From assembly GCA_029204225.1 (NCBI GenBank), contig CM055092.1, positions 27,508,320 to 27,572,319 of the forward strand: 64,000 bases of DNA, in the 5' to 3' direction. The translations under genes were made by a program, and so were the position numbers. Within the stretch, counting starts at the first letter, position 1; each line of letters opens with the position of its first letter. Positions 22,250-32,520 of the stretch are shown piece by piece. The notes below the pieces were generated by a model that saw nothing but the letters and a program-made list of their open reading frames with translations, was not told where the DNA came from and did no database searches. This stretch comes from Diphasiastrum complanatum (taxonomy: Eukaryota > Streptophyta > Lycopodiopsida > Lycopodiales > Lycopodiaceae).

Positions 22250-22807
22250 CTCTCCCTCAATGATAATATTAAATTCTTCTATTCCTAATAAAGTACGAAA
22301 CTTTTCAAATTTACATCTACCTAATGACTTAGTAAAAATATCTGCCATTTGATCTTCAGATTTACAAAAAACAAGATCAATGGTTCCATCAAGTATTTTC
22401 CCTCGAACAAAGTGAGAATGTATTTCGATGTGCTTGGTTCGAGCATGCAGAACTGAATTTTTGGCAAGGTGAATGCAGCTTTGGTTGTCGCAAGAAATAG
22501 TAGTCGCATCCACCTGTGGTTGACCTAGATCGACAAGCAATCTTCGTAGCCATACCGCTTCCTGTGTAGCATTGCTGAGTGCACGATATTTAGCTTCTGT
22601 CGAAGATAAGGCTACTGTAGGTTGCTTTTTGCTGCTCCATGGAATTGCAGCTGTACCATAACTGAATGTATGACCACTGGTAGATCTTCTATCATCAATA
22701 TTACTTGCCCAATCAGCATCTGTGTAACCTACCAACATTGGCGCTTCAGGCTTATCATAATTCAAACCAAAATGAGATAGCCATGACCCATGTTTCATAG
22801 GCATCAA
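22250..22807 (-). pseudogene. copia RNase H fragment ('C') fused to copia B gag
   Basis: The minus-strand frame carries LVGYTDADWASNIDDRRSTSGH, IPWSSKKQPTVALSSTEAKYRAL, VWLRRLLVDLGQ, ARTKHIEIHSHFVRGK and MADIFTKSLGRCKFEKFR. The frame is open and ends EGECL next to the purine tract ATTGAGGGAGAG. It differs clearly from B's own RNase H (10030-10755). Upstream, gag sequence joins it directly near 22770, so protease, integrase and RT are deleted at this junction. Confidence 0.85.
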
Positions 22808-23316
22808 TGAGACTCGATAATAGAGTCATCCCTGCATCTAAATCTTCAATGTTCATCATGTTGCAGTCATCTGCTCCATAAGGTTTTTGAATGTATTGAG
22901 ATGGTTGGAAGTAGTGTCTGCATCAGACATCCTCAAGGTGAAAATTTTCTTCTTCAGATGGAGTTTAGAAGTGACATCTTTGATGTCATAGAGTGTTGCT
23001 AGGATATCCCAGACATCCTTGGCTGTCTGAGTAGATTGAATATGACTGATATAGGAGTCATTGATGTTCAATATGATAACACAAATGCCTTGCCATCTCG
23101 TTGCCTCCATTTGGTGATGCTAGCCGCATCAACGTCTGGCTTGATTTCAGTACCATCGACAATGTCCCACAGTTCCTTGGCTAATAGAACAACTCTCATC
23201 TTGAACTTCCAGATATGGTAGTTCTCTCCATTGAGCTTGTCAATCAGAGAAGAGCTAGAAGTAGAATCGATATTGTTGGTAGAAACAACAATAGCGGATT
23301 GTGTTGGCTGCACACT
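22770..23316 (-). pseudogene. copia B gag, broken
   Basis: Start at 23313: MQPTQSAIVVSTNNIDS, then LNGENYHIWKFKMRVVLLAKE and LWDIVDGTEIKP (the copia gag N-terminal domain). Then, in another frame from 23110, come AKDVWDILATLYDIKDVTSKLHLKKKIFTLRM and HLNTFKNLMEQM, and finally NIEDLDAGMTLLSSLIDAYETW. Frameshifts near 23100 and 22850 and an internal deletion join it to RNase H 'C'. Confidence 0.82.
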
Positions 23317-23385
23317 TGCTGATATGAGGTCTCAGTAGAAACGAGAATGAATCCACAATGAAAATTGTAGATTACTGAGCCACCC

Positions 23386-23397
23386 GCTCTGATACCA
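23386..23397 (-). other. Primer binding site of copia B (initiator Met tRNA type)
   Basis: The minus strand reads TGGTATCAGAGC immediately after the LTR end TTTTTGACA. This is the classical copia primer site complementary to the 3' end of initiator tRNA-Met. Confidence 0.92.
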
Positions 23398-24367
23398 TGT
23401 CAAAAATGAAAGAAAATCGAGATTAGCAACAGAAGTTGTGAGCAGGTGTGGATCGAAAATGCAGCGGTTACCAGTAAAATCGAGTTCAAGATGAATCTGG
23501 TATTATAATGCACAAAATAGAACAGGACAGAAGTGGAACAAAAGATGCACTCTGATTGATAGAAACAAAAACTGAGTACATGAGCTTGAAGCTGGGCGCA
23601 AAACTGTGGGTGCTCAAGACCTACAGTTGAGTTCGTTGTTCAAAAAAATCTCTATTAAAAAAAACTGAACTTGACTATTTACCCTAGCATTCTGCCTGCA
23701 AGATGATAGCCTGATCAGACCGTTGACTCTAGTAGATCTTCCTTGATGATTGGATGTCAGATGATCAGTACATTGAAAGTTGACATTAATCTACTTGATT
23801 AACTACATTAGTCTTGTAGTAGGTAGCCATCGTTGATTTTGCCGGAGAGTTATGTATAGAAGTAGACGGACTTCAACGTTGCGACAGACTTCTGACAGTA
23901 TCAAAAATTTACAAAGACTCAAAAATTTACAGACTCGAAAAAAATATACACTGACTCGAAAAATTACAATGACTCAAAAAATTACGGATTTTTTGAGTCA
24001 ATACAGTATTTGAAAAATTCTAACTTTTGGATATTGAAAAATCTCAAATTTTTCGAGTAAATACATTATCAAATTTTTTTGAAATTTTACAAAGGGTCGG
24101 AATTTATACATAGGCTCAGTTTTTTTCAGGGTCAGAAAAAATCAGAGCCGATCCGATCCGATCTAGGGTCAAAAAATCCTTCATTGATAGGATTAACATT
24201 GGGTCGAAAAAAATAGGCTCGGGTCAAAAAAGTTCGATCCTAAATTTTTCGACCCTTTGTTGAAATTTTGAGCCTTCATATTTTTTTGTAGTTTTTCAGA
24301 ATAAGTATGAATAGGTTTCAGGATGCACATTACCTAATGGAATTGGGCTTGAGCATGAATTCCAACA
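23398..24367 (-). repeat. 5' LTR of copia B with internal insertion
   Basis: Boundaries are set by TGTTGGAATTC at 24367, the primer site at 23397 and the GATGA duplication at 24368-24372. Compared with the 461-bp 3' LTR, it holds an extra stretch of about 490 bp (about 23845-24333). Confidence 0.88.
23845..24333. mobile_element. Unclassified insertion in the copia B LTR
   Basis: Absent from the partner LTR at 9559-10019. It is A/T-rich, with repeated GACTCGAAAAA/ACTCAAAAAATTAC units (about 23915-24000) on one side and their near-complements (TTTTTTGAGTC, TTTTTCGAGT) on the other, so parts can fold back. It contains no open frame of interest. It could be a non-autonomous DNA element; the ends and target duplication are not clear. 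Confidence 0.5.
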
Positions 24368-24379
24368 GATGAATCATTG

Positions 24380-24966
24380 TCGTGGAATCGTACAAGTTTG
24401 AGTTTCTCAGATGAATCAATGGTAACGGAGCTATCTCTATTACCAAAGGTAACTCGACCTTTGTTCCAGTCGTGAACGACCTTTGCATTGGTGAGCCATG
24501 GTCGACCAAGTAGTAACTCATAGGAATAGGCGTTACTAGGAATATCGAGTACAACCAGGTCTATGGTAAATTTCAGGCCTCCTAATTTGATCAGAATTTG
24601 TGAGAGGAATCATGTAGGTTGGACCATGCTTTGATCAGCCATCCTGAATTGACAAGTGGGTTTGGTGAGTTTGTCTCTCAGGTTCCATTCCAACATGAGA
24701 GATGTAGAGATGATATTGATACCTGAGCCACCATCTAACACAGCTAATACTTCGCGGGATTGGCAATGAGTAGTTGGAATCTTGATATTGCTGATCATAG
24801 GTAGATCATCTTCCATGATTATCTTTGGCTCCACTAGCAACCTCTTGATCCAAAGCACTTCCTTTGTTGTTGTAGTGAGTGCCTTATACTCAGCTTCACA
24901 AGATGAGAGTGATACAATATCTTGCTTTTTGGAAAGCCAAGATATCAAGTTTCCTCCAAGATACAC
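24380..24966 (-). pseudogene. Hybrid remnant: copia RNase H end joined to gypsy aspartic protease
   Basis: One open minus-strand frame begins YLGGNLISWLSKKQDIVSLSS and EAEYKALTTTTKEVLWIKRLL (copia RNase H). It changes within about 20 codons to REVLAVLDGGSGINIISTSLM (aspartic protease active site with DGGSG) and CQFRMADQSMVQPT. In another frame it continues with SYELLLGRPWL and VHDWNKGRVTFGN. The second half is a gypsy/retropepsin-type protease closely related in layout to 52788-53144. Such a join needs template switching or a chromosomal deletion. Confidence 0.75.
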
Positions 24967-25030
24967 TTTGGTTCTAGATCTTCGAATTCAGATTTCTCAT
25001 CAGTATATCTTACGAAGATCTCCCTAACAT

Positions 25031-25910
25031 TTCTTCCTCTATTCGACTAACCCTCCGGATGGCCCACGACTACTAAGTCTCAAGCCTCAAGTGATGGCTA
25101 AGGACAATGCCTTTAGTTCTAAGGACACCACCAAACCGATAGTGCATATAAGTGATGGAAATCGACCTTTAACTGTAAGACCATGGCCTACGGTGAGGTA
25201 TGGGCCCTAATGATAAGTAAGTGCCCATGTATTTTATACGAAGTACGGGTTCTCGGCCAACATATCAGTGCTCGTTCTTATGCTAGTAATTTTGATGGCT
25301 CGGTCTTTTGTTAGTGCTCAGGTGTCGTGTGATAATAAATTATACGCCACTTTGTTTGATGAACAACGGTATTTCTCCACCGCTCAGGTCTAGTTATTTC
25401 GCTAGACAGTTCCAAGGGAGGGTGTGACTCGTGACCCCTAACCCAGGTGGCGTATTTCGGCCATGTTGGGTGGACGACCTGCTCTTGTGTTTCAAAGAGG
25501 CCGGGTTTATCAACTCAATAAATGTGCGACACCGATTCATTGCAGAAAATTGCGTTAATAACTTTGATAACTTCTTGATGTTAGGTAGGTAGTAATGCAC
25601 AAGAATAGTCCATTCTTAAAAGACTGAAAACTGTGCATAACCAAAAGATAGTGTGAGTAGTTACCGCTGAACATTGAACGATAAAGTCCCTATCACATGT
25701 CAGCCTAACATAGGAAGATTTTGTTCCCTATAGTATGAAAACCGATTCACATGGGCATGAAAGTATTAATAAAGATTCACGACATATGAGAGTAATAACG
25801 AAATGAACAATGTGCAACAAGGACAATCATTCTACGTTCAAAAAATTGACAACAAAACCAAAAGGTACCTCATGTGTGGAGAGGGAACCGGTTGCCGCAA
25901 GAGCCCCAAG
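25031..25910. other. No gene recognised
   Basis: About 0.9 kb of mixed-composition sequence with no LTR, primer site or conserved protein motif that I can see. It may be decayed retroelement interior. Confidence 0.4.
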
Positions 25911-26348
25911 TCATGAATCTTTCACATCTAATAGCTGCTTGGACAACGACTCCTTGTCATGCGGTTTGTCATGAGCACTTGGTTTTGGCCATGCCGGGGC
26001 TGAGATAGTGTAACATCGCTCGGATACGGTGACGAAAGGTAGAGCGGCCCTGCACAGTCGTGATTTGTAGACACACGTAGCAGCAGCCAATGTGGGTACA
26101 ACAGTTGATACCACTGAGTGCCTTTCTTTAATAGTTCTCTCCTTTGTCAGATCTATACCCTTTACTCTCGATCCAGTCTTACCCAGTAGTGCGCACAAAT
26201 TATAGTTTTCCACGGCTCGGTCAGTTGAAACGTACAAGGTCTGCATTGGGATGCAATCCACATGTACAAACAACAGAGAACACGATGGAATGCAGTAGCG
26301 CAGCTCCAACGGAGGCCAATAGCATCCGTGTAGTGAGCTTTCAATCAA
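25911..26348 (-). CDS. Open reading frame of unknown nature (145 codons)
   Basis: The frame is open for 145 codons with a fairly balanced composition, including SLLFVHVDCIPMQTLYVSTD, ALLGKTGSRVKGIDL and VVSTVVPTLAAATCVYK. I recognise no family, signal peptide or membrane segment. It could be an exon of a host gene or a chance ORF. Its neighbour upstream on the same strand is the candidate exon at 26679-27008. Confidence 0.25.
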   Translation of the reverse strand: MIESSLHGCYWPPLELRYCIPSCSLLFVHVDCIPMQTLYVSTDRAVENYNLCALLGKTGSRVKGIDLTKERTIKERHSVVSTVVPTLAAATCVYKSRLCRAALPFVTVSERCYTISAPAWPKPSAHDKPHDKESLSKQLLDVKDS

Positions 26349-26678
26349 GGTTCAGTGCAACCTCAATGGATGCTAGCAGCACAGGCAGGCGGAAGTTAGT
26401 GCCTTAATTTCTTATGCGATGCTTGAAGATTAGGATTCATCTTCGTGTGACAGTGGAAAAACGGAGTTGGAGTGGCAGAGGTCAGTGCTCCTGCATCGAT
26501 GGCTTCCTTCCTTTAATGGGTAATTATCAAGCCTCATTAATAGCTCAAATAGCTGAGGTAATTGTGATCTCAAGACAGACACCCGGCTGCAACGATTATG
26601 TAGCTCAGATAGCAACGAAAGATGTCAGATACATTCATGTTGCTCGCTGCCCTGCTTGAAAACACTGTGCTAAAAAAT

Positions 26679-27008
26679 TTAGTTAGAGAGCTCAACTGCC
26701 CATCTCTTCCACACATTGAAGGCCGCTGCAGACGCTCTTTGAAGTGCTGGCAGACGCAGTTTGAGGGATGGGTGGTCTTTGCAAATACCAATCACTGCAA
26801 TACCATATGATGAGAAACGGCCAACCGGTTCCTTGCCTCCTTCGCATAATGTATCCAATTTAGGATCAGAAGAGCTGTACCGCCATTGCCTCTTTATTCC
26901 TTCAAATGCATTGGCTACAAATAGCATGGAGCTTTTTGAAATGTAGAAGCTCTTCAGATCGGGATTATAGACCTTCTTGGGATTGAAACTAAGTTGGAAA
27001 TTCTTCAA
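26679..27008 (-). CDS. Open reading frame, possible host exon (unknown function)
   Basis: 110 codons: MKNFQLSFNPKKVYNPDLK, then SSMLFVANAFEGIKRQWRY, LCEGGKEPVGRFSSYGIAV and LPALQRASAAAFNVWKRWAV. The composition is protein-like (mixed charged and hydrophobic residues, few low-complexity runs), unlike the shadow frames around it. I cannot name a family. It may be one exon of a host gene whose other parts were not found; no splice sites are assigned. Confidence 0.35.
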   Translation of the reverse strand: MKNFQLSFNPKKVYNPDLKSFYISKSSMLFVANAFEGIKRQWRYSSSDPKLDTLCEGGKEPVGRFSSYGIAVIGICKDHPSLKLRLPALQRASAAAFNVWKRWAVELSN

Positions 27009-27158
27009 AATGCAGATTATGATAGAAGAAATCCATAGAAGAGGGCTTCCTTCTCCTTCTCAAACACCACTGGGTGGTTTTGGTTTCTTTTCTCTCTCGC
27101 TCAAGAAGGAAACACCATCACACACTCACTCCTATCCCTTCTTAAAAGATCAAGCAAC

Positions 27159-28967
27159 TATCAAGGGGTCACCAACAAGCTTTCAACGTGCAGCAAACTC
27201 TCCAAGCTCACATTAATATCACTTTTCTAAAACCATTCTAACTTACATCCATTCACCAAACCACATTCCTTAAACTCTTAAGAACATAAAAAGATACACA
27301 CAAGGCTCAACCTTCATACTCCTCAAATCACTCTCTACTCCAAGCTTCTTTTAGTGACACTCAATCAAAAACAAAATCATCTCACATTGCATACCATCAA
27401 CAATCCAATTTTAACAAATTGATTTATACATCCTCCCAAGGCAACACGATCATCGCTCAACCAAGGATCACTAACACTCATAAGCATCTCTCCACTCAAC
27501 TCTCAACCCTCAACCAAATGACTCTCTCCACCATAACATTCAAGCACAAACACACTCTCAAATCCTAACAACCATAACCTCAATTAACACAATCATTCAA
27601 CCATGAACTCACCCAACACTCAACCTATCCCACAATGGAACTAACCTCCATCAACAACCCAAATGCATTCCAAATCAAATGACTTCTAACCACCTCTCAA
27701 CAAATGTAATGAAACTCTCAATCCACATGGAATTCAACTATCACATCAAACTCATCAAATCCGACTATCAACTCACTATCACATTATTATCCAACTATCT
27801 CAATCCTTAACTATCACATCAAACTCAATCACTCCAACTATATCTTAACACAAAGAGTGGCCTCCTTTTATAGTAAATCCCAAGTGTCCCCCTTCAAAAT
27901 GAGGCTTTGCCAATTTTCATGCCCTTCGAGCCCTTTTGTCCATTTGTCCATTTGTCCAACACCATTGGCAAGTACACCAAGTGGTCTCCTTCAGAGTGTA
28001 GGGATTGGTGCCATTTAAGGCCCCCTTCCAAAACTAGCCAAGATGCTCTCTTAGTCAAAAGCTAGAGAAAATATCTTTTAGGCCCTCTAGGTCCTAAAGT
28101 CTATCAAGGGGTCACCAACAAGCTTTCAACGTGCAGCAAACTCTCCAAGCTCACATTAATATCACTTTTCTAAAACCATTCTAACTTACATCCATTCACC
28201 AAACCACATTCCTTAAACTCTTAAGAACATAAAAAGATACACACAAGCCTCAACCTTCATACTCCTCAAATCACTCTCTACTCCAAGCTTCTTTTAGTGA
28301 CACTCAACCAAAAACAAAATCATCTCACATTGCATACCACCAACAATCCAATTTTAACAAATTGATTTATACATCCTCCCAAGGCAACACGATCATCCCT
28401 CAACCAAGGATCACTAACACTCATAAGCATCTCTCCACTCAACTCTCAACCCTCAACCAAATGACTCTCTCCACCATAACATTCAAGCACAAACACACTC
28501 TCAAATCCTAACAACCATAACCTCAACTAACACAATCACTCAACCATGAACTCACCCAACACTCAACCTATCCCACAATGGAACTAACCTCCATCAACAA
28601 CCCAAATGCATTCCAAATCAAATGACTTCTAACCACCTCTCAACATATGTAATGAAACTCTCAATCCACATGGAATTCAACTATCACATCAAACTCATCA
28701 AATCCGACTATCAACTCACTATCACATTATTATCCAACTATCTCAATCCCTAACTATCACATCAAACTCAATCACTCCAACTATATCTTAACACAAAGAG
28801 TGGCCTCCTTTTATAGTAGATCAACACCCATTGGCAAGTACATCAAGTGGTCTCCTTGAGGGTGTAGGGGTTGATGCCATTTAAGGCCCCCTTCCAAAAC
28901 TAGCCAAGATGCTCTCTTAGTCAAAAGCTAGAGAAAATATCTTTTAGGCCCTCTAGGTCCTAAAGTC
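27159..28967. repeat. Tandem direct duplication of about 0.94 / 0.87 kb
   Basis: The segment starting TATCAAGGGGTCACC at 27159 repeats from 28102. Both copies end in the same CCTCTAGGTCCTAAAGTC. They are nearly identical except for a roughly 75-bp segment missing from the second copy after TTTTATAGTA (copy 1: about 27877-27960). The plus strand is A/C-rich and has no gene. Read on the minus strand, each copy carries a TATAAAAGGAGGCC promoter-like box, so this could be a pair of tandem LTRs in minus orientation, but no TG…CA ends or primer site were found. Confidence 0.85.
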
Positions 28968-30219
28968 TTGTTTACATTTACTATCCAAAAGGTGGGTGAG
29001 GACTTTTGTCAAGCCCCTACTCCACCTAAGGTGCCCTCCATTTCCTTGGTCCTTGGTCCTTTGTTTCTTTTAGCCCTTCATTTGATTTTTCTTTTCTTTG
29101 TAGCGAGTACGGCCGACTTTTGGTTTTTGGTTTCTCGGGATTACCGACTGATTTGCGTACTTTGCCCATTTCCCGTAATTTGCCCAATTTTGCTCGTTAG
29201 GGTTTCTGCCAATTTTAAGTATTGCCCACAATTCACAGCTTGGGTTTTGCCAGATAAATATTTTTCTTTGGTGGCTCTTTGACTGGGGTTGACTTTTTTG
29301 GCATTCATGACTAGGGCTCCCACGACAACACGGTTTCCCTGAAAAATACACTGAGTGATCATATATTAGTAAAAATGGACTCAATACATGGTGAGATTTT
29401 AGCATGGTCATACCGGCTATTTTTTTACAACTGGCCATTTTTTGAAAAGCCGTAAAATTTACCGGCCATTTCTAAGGCCGCAAAATTTGCTCTAGCCTCT
29501 TTTTGGACGGGCTGGGATGCAATTCTAGGTGGATCGGCACTTTTGGCTCGGTTTCACAAAACTTGATCACAAAATATTTTTGACGATTTTTTCGAAAGTC
29601 AGTTTCTTACTTTTAAACTGTGTCTAGCCACTTCAGGGCGGGCTAGGACCCAATTCTAAGGCAAATTTGTGCCGATTTTTCTCTAATATCCGGGTTTTAC
29701 ATGCCGGTTTTTTTCAATTATTGCAAACTTAAACTTCAATATTAGCCCGATTTTTCGTGCAGAAATATCGGCTAACACATATTTATGGAGATTGACGTAG
29801 CTCGAGGTAGAACTACATCCATCCATTCCAAAATGACATCCAAAGTGACATCTAGAGTCTATGTGACATTTGTCACTTGTCATGCATGGAATTCTACCAA
29901 CTTTTTACAAGTTCTAACTAGAAATGTCCAAATCATCATGCATGTGTCCATTACACTTTGTGCATGCCTTGCATGTCACTATGGATCACTTACAATTAAT
30001 GCATGTGAATTGCCACGAGTTTCTAAAAGCAGAATCATGCTAATTCTATGTCTACAAACTATATGCAAGTTGCATTTATCTAACTAGATAATACATAACC
30101 ATGTAGCTCGAGTTCTATGTAGGCCAAACTTGGCATTTTGCATTAATGAGCTACATACTTGCATGGTACAACATTTGTAGCAAGCCAAGAAATCAATATG
30201 GATTGTTTTTCAATTTTAA
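28968..30219. other. No gene recognised
   Basis: Contains GGCCG-rich degenerate repeats (about 29400-29660: ACCGGCCATTT, GGCCGCAAAATTTGC) and several CATGCATG-like words (about 29880-30070). There is no protein motif. Confidence 0.4.
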
Positions 30220-31760
30220 CACTCATAATCAAGTCCATAAACTTGAGCAAAACCCTTTGCACAAAGCCTAGCCTCGTACTTGTTGATTGTGCCATCTTGA
30301 TTATACTTGACTCAAAAAACCCACTTGCAATCAATGGTGTGCTTGTTGGATGGAAGATCCACAAGTTCCCATGTCTTGTTGGCCATCAAAGCATCATATT
30401 CCTCCTTCATGGCAAGAAACCATTCCTTCAAATTGAGTGTATCATATACATCCTTTGGCTCCTCATGTGAAATAAAATAAGCACAATTAGTGGAGTTGAG
30501 TTCCACTTGCTTGCCTCTATCTTCATATGTAAGCCTCCTAGGCTCGGATATTTCTCTTTGAGACCTCTTTGGTGAAAAGATTCGAGGTGACTCCTCCTCA
30601 ATTCTCGGCCCCATCTCTTCATGATAGTCTTTGAAAAGAACATTGGAAAGTGAAAGAACTTTAGAAGAAGCAAGTTTCAAAGGAATGTTGCCAATTCCTT
30701 CTATAGAGCACTCATGATCATTTGCAGTGTAAATAGATCTCTTAAGTCCTTTGTAAGGTACAATTGAGTCAAAAGACTCCTTTGAACAACACATATGTGA
30801 AGAAGCTCCACTATCTATGTACCAAGCTCCATCTTTCTTGAAAGGAGATGAAGAAAAACTCGACACCATGAGTGATCCTTCTCCATCACTTGCAACAAAA
30901 CCTTCTTCAATCTCTTTGAAGAGATTTGCTTGCTTGAGTTGGTTTTTCTTCTTAAAGCAATGAGAGGCATAGTGCCCCGTCTTGCCACAGAAGAAACACT
31001 TGACTTTCTTCTTCTTGGTCTTTGAAGTAGAAGGATGAGATGAATCATTCTCTTCACCATCTTTGTCTCGATCCTTGGCTTTGTCTTTGTTAGATGCTTG
31101 AGAAAACTGGTTCTTACTCCTTCCTTTATACTTGTCCTTGACAAAGAGGGCTTTGTCACTTTCACCATGCTCGAGTTTGTTCATCCTAGAAAGTTTATAA
31201 CTTTTCCTAGCTTCTTCAGAAATAAGAATTCTTGGAGAGTTTCTAAATTAGGCAACTCCTCCTTAATGTCAAAGGATTGAACAAGATTATCATAGTCATC
31301 TTTCAAGCCATTTAGAATGACTTGTACTAGCTCATCTTGGTTAATTGTAACACCAACACAAGAAAGCTCCCTATGAAGATCTTTTACTCTCAGAACATAG
31401 TTTGATGCACTCTCCTCACTTCTTTGAAAACTTTAGAAAATCTGATTCCTAAGAGTGAGTATTCTAGAAGTATTTTTTGCTTCATAGATGGACTTAAGTG
31501 CATCCTAAGCATCTTTAGCTGTGGTGCAAGAACCTATCTCTCTCAAAATTTCATTAGATACATTCATCTTAATAAAATGTAGAGCCATTCTAGCTCTCTT
31601 CCTGTACTTAGGTATTTCAAGTTGTGCTTGAGGCTCCTCCTCAATACCAAGCACAATATCCATAACATCCTGGAGTATCAAAATAGACTCCATTTTGAAC
31701 TTCCAAATTGAGTGATTAGAAGTATTTAGTCTTTCATTTGCGATATTCTCCCAAAGGTGC
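30220..31760 (-). mobile_element. Copia element 'F' remnant with internal deletion
   Basis: Minus-strand order: gag start (NIANERLNTSNHSIWKF at about 31755, MESILILQDVMDIV from 31693), further gag with stops, a CFFCGKTGHYASHC knuckle, the protease, and then a jump straight to the region before RT, ending in RT at about 30220 (…DGTINKYEARLCAKGFAQVYG). Its gag and protease resemble those of intact copia E, so F is a decayed relative. A degenerate primer site lies upstream at 32519-32508; no 3' LTR is seen. Confidence 0.8.
30312..31184 (-). pseudogene. copia F nucleocapsid-protease fused in frame to RT start
   Basis: A single 290-codon open frame. Residues 62-75 form the zinc knuckle CFFCGKTGHYASHC. 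The protease site WYIDSGASSHMCCS follows at about residue 121, with YTANDHECSIEGIGNIPLKL after it. At SNVLF the frame joins KDYHEEMGPRIEEE, which in copia E lies after integrase (E: DVIFHEEN). The join therefore removes about 355 codons including all of integrase, without breaking the frame. It ends at WELVDLPSNKHTIDCKWVF of RT. Confidence 0.85.
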
Positions 31761-32507
31761 CATTATATGAAGACTTCTTAGTTATTGGACAACAATATGT
31801 TTGAGCTTGTTCCAGTCAGACTTAATGTTGCCGCTCTCTTTCACTATAGGTATTTTCAAGGATGTACTACATTCCTATGTAAAAAATTTGCAACTGTATT
31901 TGAGATGGATCTCAAATATTCCACAAAACAAGATTTTCTAGATCGGACACTCAAAATGGTTTAAGGCACTTTGACAAGTTTAAATCCTACTTTTGGCACG
32001 TGTGAAATGCTTCAAAAGAAAATACTCTTGATACTCATAAGGCTCAAATGGTGTTCAATTACTTCAAACTTAGTCTTGATCTTCAGTTTCTTGTGTAGGA
32101 TGCTCAAAACAATGGACTCGGAACAAAGCAAGGTTGAATCAAATCAAAAAGTGGTCACTCGGATTTTGGACCTCTCCCTACCCTCTTTAAGAGCTTGTAA
32201 CTCTTGATAGACACATCAAATTGATTTGGTTTCAATTTATATGGAGAGTTTCCATCAAGCTATAACATTACTATCTTTGGATCAAATAGCAAGGAGATAG
32301 AAGGGACTGAAAATCTCTGATTTTCACACATGCGAAATTCCAGAATTTCGTACTATCACTTTTCAGACCTGAAAATTCAGTTTCAATCCGATTTAATCCA
32401 AACACACTTCAGAGAAAGGTAAGAAAATGTGTATAACTACTTTTTTGCTTGAATTAGCTCTCAAATTCTTGTACAATCAGAGATGTTAGCATGAAAAGCT
32501 CAATTTG

Positions 32508-32519
32508 GCTCTGATATCA
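32508..32519 (-). other. Degenerate copia primer site (element F)
   Basis: The minus strand reads TGATATCAGAGC, one base off TGGTATCAGAGC, following AAATTTTGTCA, which would be an LTR end. The LTR start (above 32520) could not be fixed, because no second copy exists in the window. Confidence 0.6.
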
Positions 32520-32520
32520 T

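Larger units (their letters stand above)
9559..24367 (-). mobile_element. Ty1/copia element 'B', nested and mosaic, with target duplication
   Basis: Both ends are LTRs of one family starting TGTTGGAATTCATGC: 5' LTR 24367-23398 and 3' LTR 10019-9559. The flanks carry the same five bases, GATGA, at 9554-9558 and 24368-24372, which is direct evidence of a single insertion. Inside are a tRNA-Met primer site (23397-23386), gag remnants (23313 to about 22770) and RT/RNase H (11285-10030). In between lie a foreign copia RNase H, the G2 gypsy-like element and, inside G2, copia A. B's protease, integrase and first part of RT are missing, so it is non-functional. Confidence 0.85.
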
